A stretch of DNA of 64,000 nt, taken from the NCBI RefSeq assembly GCF_002795245.1, contig NZ_PGVG01000004.1:1-64000 (forward strand). Reading direction: 5' to 3'. Positions 54,431-62,556 of this stretch are shown here, in pieces. The notes beneath the pieces are model-generated. The model was not told where the DNA came from and did not search any database. It worked only from the letters and a program-made list of their open reading frames with translations. Source of the stretch: Bradyrhizobium forestalis. GTDB taxonomy: Bacteria > Pseudomonadota > Alphaproteobacteria > Rhizobiales > Xanthobacteraceae. Each line of letters starts with the position of its first letter. Position 1 is the first letter of the stretch. The position numbers and the translations under genes were made by a program.

Positions 54431-54656
54431 CTAGCGCATGGTCGCGAGCCCGACGGCGCGGCCGCGCGTGCCGATGATCTTCACCTCGTCCTTGCCGCAG
54501 GTGAAGCCGCGGCCGAAATCGTCCGCGGCCTTGCGCGCAAGCTCGTTGGCGTTCGCATTGGCGATGGCATCGGCGACGTGGCAGACCGGGCCAGGCGGCA
54601 GCCGGGCTTCGACGCGGTGGGAACTCCGTACCGTCAGACGTCTTGATTGTGGGCAA
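54431..54656 (-). pseudogene. Possible frameshifted small gene
   Basis: A protein-like C-terminal part reads LPPGPVCHVADAIANANANE, LARKAADDFGRGFTCGKDEV, KIIGTRGRAVGLATMR in one frame, while a start-like segment MPTIKTSDGTEFPP (TTG at 54656) is in another. A one-base change near 54610-54625 would join them. No ribosome site is clear. It may be a decayed gene or chance; this is the only thing seen in the 54413-54763 gap apart from the leader of the SET gene. Confidence 0.28.
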
Positions 54657-54763
54657 GGTTCAAACAGCGACAGGATATACCTGACAGCGGCGCGGAATCG
54701 TTCTAGAAGAGCGGCTTCGCTTAAAGCCGATCCGGCCTCGTTCGCGTTCTCATTCTCCTGATC

Positions 54764-55321
54764 ATGCCAGCCACCTCGAACAAACCTTATCGCGTCGGCC
54801 GCTCCAAGACCGGGCTCGGCCTCTTCGCCACCAAGCCGATCAAGAAGGGGACCCGGATCATCCGCTATTTCGGGCCGATCCTGGACTCGCGGATTCCCGA
54901 GCAGGACGAGATCGAGAACAAATATCTGTTCGAGCTCAACGGGCGCTGGACCATCGACGGCTCGGTGCGCAAGAACCTTGCCCGCTACATCAATCATTCC
55001 TGCCGCCCCAACGCGGAATCGGACGTCCGGCCGCGCGAGCGCAAGGTGTTCATCCGCGCAATCAAGAACATCGAGCCGGGCGACGAGATCAATTACGACT
55101 ACGGCACGGACTATTTCAAAGCCTATCTGAAGCCGATCGGCTGCAAGTGCGACTCCTGTGAGAGGAAGCGCAAGAAGCTGCGTGCCGAGGTGCGGACCGA
55201 ACGCGCCAAGGTGAAGGCGCGCGCGGAAGCCAAGGCCAAGAAGGCGGGCACCAAGGCTGCCAAAAAGAAGAAGCTGAACGGTCACGCGTTCAGCAAGCCC
55301 AACGGCCGCGCGCGGGCGTAG
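54764..55321 (+). CDS. SET-domain protein
   Basis: Protein of 185 residues with a complete SET domain (lysine methyltransferase fold): VGRSKTGLGLFATKPIKKGT, YINHSCRPNAESDVR (NHSC cofactor/knot motif), IEPGDEINYDYGTDYF, and a post-SET-like CKCDSC. The last 50 residues are a Lys/Ala-rich tail (RAKVKARAEAKAKKAGTKAA) like histone H1-type DNA-binding tails. It probably methylates a protein lysine; the target is unknown. Some bacterial SET proteins modify DNA-binding or ribosomal proteins. Confidence 0.9.
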   Translation: MPATSNKPYRVGRSKTGLGLFATKPIKKGTRIIRYFGPILDSRIPEQDEIENKYLFELNGRWTIDGSVRKNLARYINHSCRPNAESDVRPRERKVFIRAIKNIEPGDEINYDYGTDYFKAYLKPIGCKCDSCERKRKKLRAEVRTERAKVKARAEAKAKKAGTKAAKKKKLNGHAFSKPNGRARA

Positions 55322-55327
55322 CCTTCG

Positions 55328-55469
55328 CTCTCGTGCCCCGGACGCAGTGCAGCGCCTCTTCGGCGATGCGCTGCAGAGCCGGGGCCCATTCCAGTGCGAT
55401 CCGTACAATCTGGGTCCCGGCTCTGCGCCGCAACGCTAAAGGCGTTGCAGCGCGTCCGGGACACGAGAG
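55328..55469. repeat. Palindromic repeat (CCCCGGACGC type)
   Basis: Arms CTCTCGTGCCCCGGACGC and GCGTCCGGGACACGAGAG, with a middle GGCTCTGC/GCAGAGCC pairing. Related to 49094. It lies between convergent genes. Confidence 0.78.
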
Positions 55470-55471
55470 GA

Positions 55472-55870
55472 TCACGCCGCCACGACACGTCCGCTCTTCC
55501 GCAATCCAACATATTGCAGCTCGGCGAACACGCCGGTCGCGATGGCCTGCGCGACGACCATCAGCTCGCCGGCGATGTTCGGCGACACCGTGCCGGAGAG
55601 CAGCAGGGCGATGCTGCCGACCGTCCAGGCCGCATTGCCGACCACCACCAGCAGCACGAGCGCCTTTGCCACCGTGGTCCGCGAGGCCAGCCAGGCGACC
55701 AGGGCGGTATAGGCGATCAGGAACAGGCCGGTCTCCCGCAGTAGCGCTTCGGGCAGGTTGAACAGCGCTGCGAACGCGCTCGCGCCGAAGGCGAAGCCGA
55801 GCGCGGCGACGCCGCTGAAGATGGCGTCGGCGAGCAGGGCGCGGCGCAGGAAGGTGGATGCATCGATCAT
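55472..55870 (-). CDS. Four-helix membrane protein
   Basis: Hypothetical protein of 132 residues with four predicted membrane helices (ADAIFSGVAALGFAFGASAF, GLFLIAYTALVAWLASRT, ALVLLVVVGNAAWTVGSIAL, GELMVVAQAIATGVFAELQY). Similar small membrane proteins are common near stress genes in rhizobia. Function unknown. It probably forms a unit with the upstream 76-residue gene. Confidence 0.82.
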   Translation of the reverse strand: MIDASTFLRRALLADAIFSGVAALGFAFGASAFAALFNLPEALLRETGLFLIAYTALVAWLASRTTVAKALVLLVVVGNAAWTVGSIALLLSGTVSPNIAGELMVVAQAIATGVFAELQYVGLRKSGRVVAA

Positions 55871-55907
55871 CTCAGGTCTCCATGGTGGGGTGGGCTCGGG
55901 GTGAAAC

Positions 55908-56138
55908 TCAGTGCCGTCCGCGCCACCGGGCGCGGAGGCGGCGGGCGAGACGGAACGGGCAGAGGCTCCTGCCGACGCCGTGCTCGAAGGCGATGACCTG
56001 CGCTACGACGTAGTCGCCGGTCGAATGCACCAGCGGCTCGGGCATGTTGAGGCCGCGTGCCAGCATCCGGCTTGCGAACGCCATGGCCCAGGGCAAGACG
56101 TGGTCTGCGACGGTCCGGTAGAGCAGCAGCGCGATCAT
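55908..56138 (-). CDS. Small basic hypothetical protein
   Basis: Protein of 76 residues, MIALLLYRTVADHVLPWAMA near the start, SRMLARGLNMPEPLVHSTGD and a basic tail. Possibly membrane associated. AGGAG precedes ATG 56138 at good spacing. It is divergent from the XRE regulator at 56240 with an inverted repeat between, so it and the four-helix protein are probable targets of that regulator. Confidence 0.62.
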   Translation of the reverse strand: MIALLLYRTVADHVLPWAMAFASRMLARGLNMPEPLVHSTGDYVVAQVIAFEHGVGRSLCPFRLARRLRARWRGRH

Positions 56139-56187
56139 GGTCATCTCCTGTCGCGACTGAAGATGCGCCGGCCCGAGGGCCAATTCG

Positions 56188-56204
56188 ATTACCTCGCGGG
56201 TAAT
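56188..56204. promoter_or_regulatory. Inverted repeat between XRE regulator and small gene
   Basis: ATTACC-TCGCG-GGTAAT, a perfect 6-5-6 inverted repeat 36 bases before the XRE gene. Probable operator for the divergent pair. Confidence 0.65.
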
Positions 56205-56239
56205 GGAAGGGCCGAAATCTGCGTGCTAGGTTTCTGGTC

Positions 56240-57061
56240 ATGAACGCACATGCATCCACGGCACGCGCCGAACGCAGCCAGCCGGTCCATATCGGCGACC
56301 ATTTGCGGGAATGGCGGCAGCGCCGCCGCATGAGCCAGCTGGATCTCGCGGGCGAAGCCGAGATCTCGGCGCGGCACTTGAGCTTCGTCGAGACCGGCCG
56401 CGCCGCGCCCTCGCGCGACATGGTGCTGAGGCTTGCCGAGCGTCTCGACGTGCCCTTGCGCGAGCGCAACGTGCTGCTAGTCGCGGCCGGCTTCGCGCCG
56501 GCCTTTCCGCAGCGCCCACTGGAGGATCCCGCCTTGAAATCAGCCCGCCAGGCGATCGATCTTGTCCTCAAGGCACATGAGCCCAATCCCGCACTCGCGG
56601 TCGATCGGCATTGGAACCTGGTCTCCGCCAACCGCATGGTGGCGCCGCTGCTCGATGGCATCCCACAGCATCTGCTCGGCCAGCCCTTCAACGTGCTGCG
56701 GCTCGCCTTTCATCCCGAGGCGCTGGCGCCGCGCACGGTCAATCTCGCCGAATGGTGCGGGCACCTGCTGGAGCGCCTGCACCGGCAATGCGAGGCGACG
56801 GCCGATCCCGAGCTGATCAAGCTCTACAATGATCTGAAGAGCTATCCCATCCCGGCGCGTTCGGCTCCGCTGTCGAGCGACAATGTCGCGATCCCCTTCA
56901 AGCTACGTCATGGCGGAGAGATACTTAGTTTCTTCTCCACCACCATGGTGTTCGGCACGCCCGTCGACATCACGCTCTCGGAGCTGGCGCTGGAGACCTT
57001 CTTCCCGGCCGATGAGCGTACCGCCGAGCGGCTGAAGCAGATGGCGGCCGGAGGAACCTGA
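56240..57061 (+). CDS. XRE regulator with MmyB-like ligand domain
   Basis: Protein of 273 residues: N-terminal Cro/C1 helix-turn-helix (LREWRQRRRMSQLDLAGEAE, ISARHLSFVETGRAAPSRDM) followed by an MmyB-like domain (LAVDRHWNLVSANRMVAPLL, FNVLRLAFHPEALAPRTVNL, LSFFSTTMVFGTPVDITLSE). MmyB-type regulators bind fatty-acid-like ligands and often control a neighbouring oxidoreductase. None is next to it; the divergent small genes are candidates. Confidence 0.9.
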   Translation: MNAHASTARAERSQPVHIGDHLREWRQRRRMSQLDLAGEAEISARHLSFVETGRAAPSRDMVLRLAERLDVPLRERNVLLVAAGFAPAFPQRPLEDPALKSARQAIDLVLKAHEPNPALAVDRHWNLVSANRMVAPLLDGIPQHLLGQPFNVLRLAFHPEALAPRTVNLAEWCGHLLERLHRQCEATADPELIKLYNDLKSYPIPARSAPLSSDNVAIPFKLRHGGEILSFFSTTMVFGTPVDITLSELALETFFPADERTAERLKQMAAGGT

Positions 57062-57062
57062 A

Positions 57063-57365
57063 ATGAATGTGATCACGTTGGATGCTTCCGCGTGGAAGAC
57101 GCTCGATGACTTCTACGATGCGCTCCTGTCGGCATTGGGGGCGCCTGATTGGCATGGCCGCAGCGGAGTCGCTCTCATTGATACAATGCTGCACAGTGAC
57201 GTGAACAAGGTCGTTCCGCCTTATCGCGTCGAGGTCCGAAATTCAGTGGACCTGCCCTCCGAGGTCAAGTGTCACATTGTCGATGTGGTAGACTTGTTTC
57301 ACGAAGTGCGGACCCGCCGACGCGAACGCGGGGCGGATGTGGACGTGAGCATTGTGCTAGTCTGA
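57063..57365 (+). CDS. Barstar-family protein
   Basis: Protein of 100 residues resembling barstar, the inhibitor of barnase-type RNases: LDASAWKTLDDFYDALLSAL, GAPDWHGRSGVALIDTML, then beta strand YRVEVRNSVDL and a C-terminal helix-strand. No RNase gene is near. GGAGGAACCTGAA precedes the ATG and the gene begins one base after the XRE stop, so the two are cotranscribed. Confidence 0.82.
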   Translation: MNVITLDASAWKTLDDFYDALLSALGAPDWHGRSGVALIDTMLHSDVNKVVPPYRVEVRNSVDLPSEVKCHIVDVVDLFHEVRTRRRERGADVDVSIVLV

Positions 57366-57483
57366 CGCCTTGCGGTCAGAAGTCGTATCTCCGGGGCGGG
57401 TGACCGCCAAGTGACCGTGTCTTGCGCTACCCACGGTTCGGCTTATGTTTGGGCCAACCTTTACCGCCAAGGAGGCGCCTGAC

Positions 57484-58149
57484 ATGAGCACGCTGAAACC
57501 GCTCCAGATCGACGTCGTCTCCGACGTGGTGTGCCCCTGGTGCTATATCGGCAAGCACCGGATCGAGAGTGCGTTGGCGCTGGTGCCGGACGTCCCCGTC
57601 AAGCTCAATTTCCGTCCCTTCTTCCTCAATCCCTGGGTGCCGCGCGAGGGCATCAGCCGCGAGGCTTATCTCACCCAGAAGTTCGGCTCGGTCGAGGCCT
57701 ATAAGGGCATTGCAGGACGCGTCGTTGCCGCCGCGAGCGAGGAGGGCCTCGTCTACAAGCCCGAGCTGGTCGCGCGCCAGCCCAACACGACCGACTGCCA
57801 TCGCCTCATCCTCTGGGCGGAGGCGATCGGCAAGGCGCCAGAGATGAAGCAGCGCCTGATGGAGCTCTACTTCCGCGACGGCGGCGATCTCACCGATGTG
57901 AACGTGCTGGTGCAGGCGGCCGCCGACATCGGCCTCGATGCCGACGACGTGCGCAAGCGTCTTGCCACCGACGAGGACGTCGCGCGCGTCTCGGCGGACG
58001 CGCAGGAGGCCGCCGAGAAAGGCATTTCCGGCGTGCCGACCTATGTCTTCGCTCAGAAATACGCCGTCTCCGGCGCGCAGGATCCGAACCTGCTCGCCCG
58101 TGCCATCCGCCAGGTTTCGGCGGAGATCAACGCCGAGGCGGCGGAGTAG
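57484..58149 (+). CDS. DsbA-family oxidoreductase (FrnE-like)
   Basis: Thioredoxin-fold protein of 221 residues without signal peptide, hence cytoplasmic. Active site CPWCYIGKHRIE at residues 18-21 and the cis-Pro region GISGVPTYVFAQKYAVSGAQ. This is the FrnE/2-hydroxychromene-isomerase-like group acting in disulfide or glutathione chemistry under stress. ATG 57484 is preceded by an AAGGAGGCGCC ribosome site. Confidence 0.92.
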   Translation: MSTLKPLQIDVVSDVVCPWCYIGKHRIESALALVPDVPVKLNFRPFFLNPWVPREGISREAYLTQKFGSVEAYKGIAGRVVAAASEEGLVYKPELVARQPNTTDCHRLILWAEAIGKAPEMKQRLMELYFRDGGDLTDVNVLVQAAADIGLDADDVRKRLATDEDVARVSADAQEAAEKGISGVPTYVFAQKYAVSGAQDPNLLARAIRQVSAEINAEAAE

Positions 58150-58205
58150 CTCTTGAGGTTGAATATATCAGCAGCTTGGGCGACTATCGGGGTGGCGAGG
58201 CCGTC

Positions 58206-58409
58206 ATGAAGATCAAGATAGTTGTGCACGAAGCTGAAGAGGGAGGCTATTGGGCCGAGGTCCCGGCGATTCCTGGCTGCGCCACCGAAGGCGATACCAT
58301 GGATGACCTGATGGCCAACCTCCGGGAAGCGATCGAGGGCTGCCTATCCGTCGAAGTTGCGCCGCCCGAACCAGGCGGTGTTGAGCGGATTCTGGAACTG
58401 CCGGCGTGA
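58206..58409 (+). CDS. hicB: HicB-like antitoxin
   Basis: Protein of 67 residues with the partial RNase-H-like HicB fold: VVHEAEEGGYWAEVPAIPGC, ATEGDTMDDLMANLREAIEG. No C-terminal DNA-binding domain, so repression may need HicA or be absent. Its stop overlaps the GTG of hicA. Confidence 0.9.
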   Translation: MKIKIVVHEAEEGGYWAEVPAIPGCATEGDTMDDLMANLREAIEGCLSVEVAPPEPGGVERILELPA

Positions 58410-58612
58410 AGTCAATCTCCGGTCGGGAGTTCGCACGGATTGTCGAGCGCCGCGGCTGGAGTTTGCTTCGGGTCAGCGGCAGCCACCACATCCACGGCAA
58501 GCCGGGGAGCATCGTGCGGCTGTCAGTCCCCATTCACGGCAACAAGCCTCTGAAGGCCGGACTGTTGCGCCATCCCATCAAGATGGCCGAACTGTCTGAC
58601 GAGGATTTGTAG
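58406..58612 (+). CDS. hicA: HicA-like toxin
   Basis: Protein of 68 residues, dsRNA-binding-like mRNA interferase: SGREFARIVERRGWSLLRVS, GSHHIHGKPGS (catalytic His) and IPIHGNKPLKAGLLR-type end. GTG 58406 start overlaps hicB (GTGA). In this pair hicB comes before hicA, as in many alphaproteobacteria. Confidence 0.9.
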   Translation: MKSISGREFARIVERRGWSLLRVSGSHHIHGKPGSIVRLSVPIHGNKPLKAGLLRHPIKMAELSDEDL

Positions 58613-58616
58613 CAGA

Positions 58617-59729
58617 TCATTTTCTGATCAGGTGCACCGCGGATCGTGCCGTTTCGCGCGCGACGTAGCACGTCGCGAGCGCTCCATGAATGAGCGCCAC
58701 GACGGGATCGTTCCGCCGCAGCGGGATCAGCACGTCGCCGATCGCAAAACGCCCGCGCCAGATCGGGTTGATCATGGGATGATCGGCGCTCGCCGTGGAA
58801 TCCGCGCTCGTGATGGCGGGATCGGCGCAGAGATGGCGGGTGAGGTCGAGCGTGAGCTGCACGCCCGGCGAATATTTTGCGAAGCGCTCGTCGACGCCGA
58901 GCTTGAAGAAGAAGGCGCGATCCTGATGGCGCAGCACGATGCCGGCGGCGACCGGCGTTGCGCCGGCGCGAAGCGTGACGATCTCGCACTGCGCGGTCTC
59001 TGCCAGCGCCGGCACGGCGCGGCGGATGAAGGTCGCATCGCCCGGATGCTGGACCAGTGCGGTGCCGCGCTTGCCTTTCCAGCCGCTGGCTTCGAGCTGC
59101 AGGAATGCTTCGAGCGCCGGTCCGATCTCGTCGGGGCGGCGCGCAACCTCGAACACGACGGGGCCGTGCTCCTCAAGGCGATGGCGCAGGCGGCGCAGCT
59201 CCTTGAGCTTCTTGGCGCCGAGTGCGTCGCGCAACAGCGTCTCGCCATCTTGTGTGGCGTCGAGGCTGGCGCGGACATAGGACGAGAGGATGCGCGGCGT
59301 CAGGCCTGCGCGGCTCAGAACCTGCGTGAGCGCGTTCATCGCTGCGCCGTCGAGCGCGACGTCGTTGAGCACGAGCGCATGCGCGCCGGCATCGCGCGCC
59401 TGCTGCAACAGACGCGTGGCGGCTTCGAGCGGAGCGTCGCGGTCGAGCAGCGGGCTACACAGCGTGCCGTAGGGATGCGCGCCCACCAGCGCGGGCAGGG
59501 GGATTTTCCAGGCGCGCCAGAGCGAGATGACCGGCATCAGCCCGATCAGCCGCGCGGAAGAGTCGTCAAATGCCGGCAGTGCGGAGGCATTGCTGCGGCC
59601 GCGCGCGGTCGCGCTGACGGCCAGCTCCCAGGCGGGGAGGTAATATCCGTTTGGTTCGACTGCCCGCTGCGCCAGCGCGCGCCATTGACCGGGTTCGATT
59701 GCCGTGAGCGGGACGCGCGCACGCGCCAT
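58617..59729 (-). CDS. GNAT/BcsL (CelD)-type acyltransferase
   Basis: Protein of 370 residues of the GNAT superfamily, group annotated as involved in cellulose or capsule synthesis (CelD/BcsL): LRRLRHRLEEHGPVVFEVAR, FLQLEASGWKGKRGTALVQH, AAGIVLRHQDRAFFFKLGVD, ERFAKYSPGVQLTLDLTRHL. Probably acylates a sugar or polysaccharide. ATG 59729 is chosen for its AAGGGATGTCGCG leader; an extension to GTG 59807 or TTG 59816 is possible and looks coding. Its end is 4 bases from hicA on the other strand. Confidence 0.85.
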   Translation of the reverse strand: MARARVPLTAIEPGQWRALAQRAVEPNGYYLPAWELAVSATARGRSNASALPAFDDSSARLIGLMPVISLWRAWKIPLPALVGAHPYGTLCSPLLDRDAPLEAATRLLQQARDAGAHALVLNDVALDGAAMNALTQVLSRAGLTPRILSSYVRASLDATQDGETLLRDALGAKKLKELRRLRHRLEEHGPVVFEVARRPDEIGPALEAFLQLEASGWKGKRGTALVQHPGDATFIRRAVPALAETAQCEIVTLRAGATPVAAGIVLRHQDRAFFFKLGVDERFAKYSPGVQLTLDLTRHLCADPAITSADSTASADHPMINPIWRGRFAIGDVLIPLRRNDPVVALIHGALATCYVARETARSAVHLIRK

Positions 59730-59893
59730 CGCGACATCCCTTGCCGATGCCGGATTGATCGCAGCCTGATGCGCGATGTCGACCACGTCCCGTCGTCCCC
59801 CGTTCACACGAGCCAAGCCCGTGTTACGCGGCCATCCTTAGCGCAAAGATTGGAAAATACCGTTGGGATGCCGCTTCAATTCGAGCGGTAGTG

Positions 59894-60385
59894 TTAACCG
59901 CGTGTTGACCACAGCCGAACGGGTTCGGAATGCAGCAGCGAAAACGCCATGCCCATGAACATGCTGTAGGCGAGCACCATCGCAAGCGAAAACGCGGCGG
60001 GAAGTACGCCGAGCCCCAGGTCGGAAGCGAACGCTCCTCGTCCGAGTATGGGGAAGTAGAGCAATCCCATGGCGATCCAGCCCACGATGCCGAACAGGAA
60101 GCCCTTGGTGATGGCGTTGTGCCCGGGCAGGAAATGATAGGTGAGGCGGAACAGGACGCCGAGCACCAGAGTGCCGTTAACGAATGACATTGCCCAGGGC
60201 ACGGTGGGGTGAACCGGGCCACCGCCGAGCCAACCGCTGAGGCCGAGCTGAAGATCTTGATACGGCTGGAAGGTCGGAAGCCAGTCCATCCACCGCTTGA
60301 GGAACATCACGCTCGAATGCGCGGCATTGCCGCACAAGCCGGCCGCCACGGATTTCCAGACGTGATGGTCCATCAGGCGGTGCAT
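59894..60385 (-). CDS. Membrane protein of unknown function
   Basis: Protein of 163 residues with about four membrane helices (WAMSFVNGTLVLGVLFRLTY, GFLFGIVGWIAMGLLYFPIL, AFSLAMVLAYSMFMGMAFSL). It resembles the DUF6789-like family of small membrane proteins. It follows ccoG by 19 bases and is the last gene of the sqr operon. ATG 60385 is chosen; 60373 is an alternative. Confidence 0.75.
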   Translation of the reverse strand: MHRLMDHHVWKSVAAGLCGNAAHSSVMFLKRWMDWLPTFQPYQDLQLGLSGWLGGGPVHPTVPWAMSFVNGTLVLGVLFRLTYHFLPGHNAITKGFLFGIVGWIAMGLLYFPILGRGAFASDLGLGVLPAAFSLAMVLAYSMFMGMAFSLLHSEPVRLWSTRG

Positions 60386-60404
60386 CGCGCCTCTGCCTGC
60401 TCCC

Positions 60405-61844
60405 TCATTGGTCCGACGGCACGAAGTGGTCGCGGGCCGTCGCGGTCTGGCCGCTGGCGATCTCGGTCGCTTCGATCTCGATGTCCGTGGCTGCCTTCGG
60501 CATCTGCGCGGGCGCAACCTGCACCGACATCCGGATCTCGCGGGTCTGGTCCTGCCCGACCTCGACGATCAGTCGGCCGTCGGGCTTGCGCTCGACGCCG
60601 GCGATGTGCGCGCGCGCGCCCGGCAAGTCCTTGACCTCGATTGCGAAGGATCTCGCTGCACCCTTGTTCAGCAGGCGCACCGTGTAGTCGTTGCGGACCC
60701 CGCCATCGGCGAGTTGGACGAACAACGGATTGCGCTCATGCAAGACGTTGATGCTCATGGTCGCGCGGGTGGCGAGGGTGTAGAGCATGATGCTGCCCAC
60801 GATGGCGATGGCCGCGGCATAGACCAGCGTGCGCGGGCGGATGATGCGGTAGATCGGCGGCTTGCCTTCGCGCCGGCGCTGCATGTTGATGTCGGTGTCG
60901 TAGCCGATCAGGCCCTTGGGCCGGCCGATCTCGCGCATGACGTTGTCGCAGGCGTCGATGCACAGGCCGCACTGGATGCAGCCGAGCTGGATGCCATGGC
61001 GGATGTCGACGCCGGTCGGACAGACATTGATGCACTGATGGCAGTCGACGCAGTCGCCGGCCAGTTCACCATGGGCGCGGGCAGCATCCGCCTTCTTCAC
61101 CGACATGCGCGGCTCGCCGCGGTCGCGGCGATAGGTAACGTTGAGTGCCCATTCGTCGGTCAACGCCGCCTGGATCCGAGGCCACGGGCACATGTAGATG
61201 CACATCTGCTCGCGGGCATGACCGGCAAAAACGTAGGTGGTAGCGGTCAGGATGCCGATCCAGAGATAGGCGAGGAACGGGGCCTGGAAGGTTGCAAGCT
61301 CCTTCACCAGCGTCGGCGCGTCGTCGAAATAGAGCACCCAGGCGCCGCCGGTCCACCATGCGATCATGATCCAGAGAAAGTGCTTCAGCGCGACCTTTCG
61401 AATGTGACCGAATGTCCAGTAGTCCTTGTCGCCCTGCATGCGCTGGCGCCGGTCGCCTTCGACCCAGCGCTCGACCGCGTAGAACAGGTCGGTCCATACG
61501 GTCTGCGGACACATGTAGCCGCACCACAGCCGCCCGGCGACCGCGTTCATCAGGAAGAGCGTCATCGCCGCGATGATGAGGAGACCGGTGAAGTAGTAGA
61601 CCTCCTGCGGCCACAGCTCGATGAAGAAGAAGTAGAAGCGCCGATGCGGGAAGTCGATCAGCACGGCCTGGTCGGGCAGGCCAGGCCCGCGATTCCAGCG
61701 CACGAACGGCAGCAGATAGTAGGTTCCGAGCGTGACGCAGAGAATCGCCCATTTGATGCGGCGGAAAGGCCCATGGACCGACTGCGGATAGACCTTCCTC
61801 CGCTTCTCGTAGAGCGGTCCCTCGATGAAGGTGTCGTCGGTCAT
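60405..61844 (-). CDS. ccoG: CcoG/FixG-type ferredoxin-like membrane protein
   Basis: Protein of 479 residues: about five membrane helices, CGYMCPQTVWTDL and two ferredoxin-type 4Fe-4S motifs (CVDCHQCINVCPTGVDIRHG; CIQCGLCIDACDNVMRE), then a C-terminal Ig-like domain (MSINVLHERNPLFVQLADGG). CcoG (FixG/RdxA) reduces copper for cbb3 oxidase assembly. There is no ccoNOPQ or ccoHIS nearby; this copy sits in a putative sulfide operon. ATG 61844 starts the conserved part. Confidence 0.92.
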   Translation of the reverse strand: MTDDTFIEGPLYEKRRKVYPQSVHGPFRRIKWAILCVTLGTYYLLPFVRWNRGPGLPDQAVLIDFPHRRFYFFFIELWPQEVYYFTGLLIIAAMTLFLMNAVAGRLWCGYMCPQTVWTDLFYAVERWVEGDRRQRMQGDKDYWTFGHIRKVALKHFLWIMIAWWTGGAWVLYFDDAPTLVKELATFQAPFLAYLWIGILTATTYVFAGHAREQMCIYMCPWPRIQAALTDEWALNVTYRRDRGEPRMSVKKADAARAHGELAGDCVDCHQCINVCPTGVDIRHGIQLGCIQCGLCIDACDNVMREIGRPKGLIGYDTDINMQRRREGKPPIYRIIRPRTLVYAAAIAIVGSIMLYTLATRATMSINVLHERNPLFVQLADGGVRNDYTVRLLNKGAARSFAIEVKDLPGARAHIAGVERKPDGRLIVEVGQDQTREIRMSVQVAPAQMPKAATDIEIEATEIASGQTATARDHFVPSDQ

Positions 61845-61883
61845 GGCAAATTCCCCCGCATCACAGGCTGCATCCACGCGCGT

Positions 61884-62087
61884 TCAGGAGAACGCGCAGC
61901 CGCTGCTCAGGCCGAGCTTCTTGAACACGATCGCTGCCGGACAGAAACCGGTGAACGAGGCCTGCAACATGTTCAGTCCGGCAAATGCCGTCAGCAGGTA
62001 CCAATACGCATTCACATAAGTGCCCAGTGCGAGACCGAGCAGGACGACGCATCCGGCAAAGGCGAGAACGGCTCTATCGACATTCAT
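61884..62087 (-). CDS. DUF2892 (YgaP-like) membrane protein
   Basis: Protein of 67 residues with two membrane helices: NVDRAVLAFAGCVVLLGLAL and YWYLLTAFAGLNMLQASFTG, then FCPAAIVFKKLGL. FCPA is the DUF2892 hallmark; such domains accompany rhodanese and sulfur genes. It lies between trxC-like and ccoG genes, 40 bases before the latter. Confidence 0.92.
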   Translation of the reverse strand: MNVDRAVLAFAGCVVLLGLALGTYVNAYWYLLTAFAGLNMLQASFTGFCPAAIVFKKLGLSSGCAFS

Positions 62088-62112
62088 GGCAGGCTCCTTC
62101 TTTCTGGCTGGG

Positions 62113-62556
62113 CTACGAACGGGTCACGCCGGCTTCAGTCCAGGCGACGATGCTGCGTGCATCCATCGCGCCGGAATGGCGGGCGATCTCGCGGCCGCCG
62201 CGCATCAACAGCAGGGTCGGGATGCCGCTGATGTTGAGGCGCGACGACAGTTCAGGTGCGTTGTCCGAATTGAGCTTCAACAGCCGGACGTTCGGCTCCA
62301 GCTGCTGCGCGGCGCGCTCGAACATCGGCGCCATGGCGCGGCACGGGCCGCACCATGGTGCCCAGACGTCGGCCAGCACGGGAATGTCGCTGTTGGCGAC
62401 GTGGCGGCCGAAGGCTTCCTCGTCCACCTCGATCGGATGGCCGCTGAACATCGGCTGGTGACAGGCGCCGCAACGCGCAGCTTGCGCCGCGCGTTCGGCA
62501 GGCAGGCGGTTGATGCGCCCGCAACTGCCACAGACGATCTGACGCGTCGTGCTCAT
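62113..62556 (-). CDS. trxC: Thioredoxin 2 (TrxC)-type protein
   Basis: Thioredoxin of 147 residues with an N-terminal zinc ribbon (CGSCGRINRLP and CGACHQPM, four Cys) and an active site WAPWCGPCRAMAPMFE (Cys 69 and 72). This is the TrxC layout, known for oxidative-stress roles and low redox potential. ATGA overlap with sqr. It may reduce the product polysulfide or protein disulfides formed by SQR action. Confidence 0.93.
   Translation of the reverse strand: MSTTRQIVCGSCGRINRLPAERAAQAARCGACHQPMFSGHPIEVDEEAFGRHVANSDIPVLADVWAPWCGPCRAMAPMFERAAQQLEPNVRLLKLNSDNAPELSSRLNISGIPTLLLMRGGREIARHSGAMDARSIVAWTEAGVTRS

Noticed and set aside
59824..60222. 132-codon frame overlapping the membrane gene after ccoG
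   Set aside because: It is an out-of-phase shadow; the membrane-helix pattern belongs to the 59894-60385 frame.
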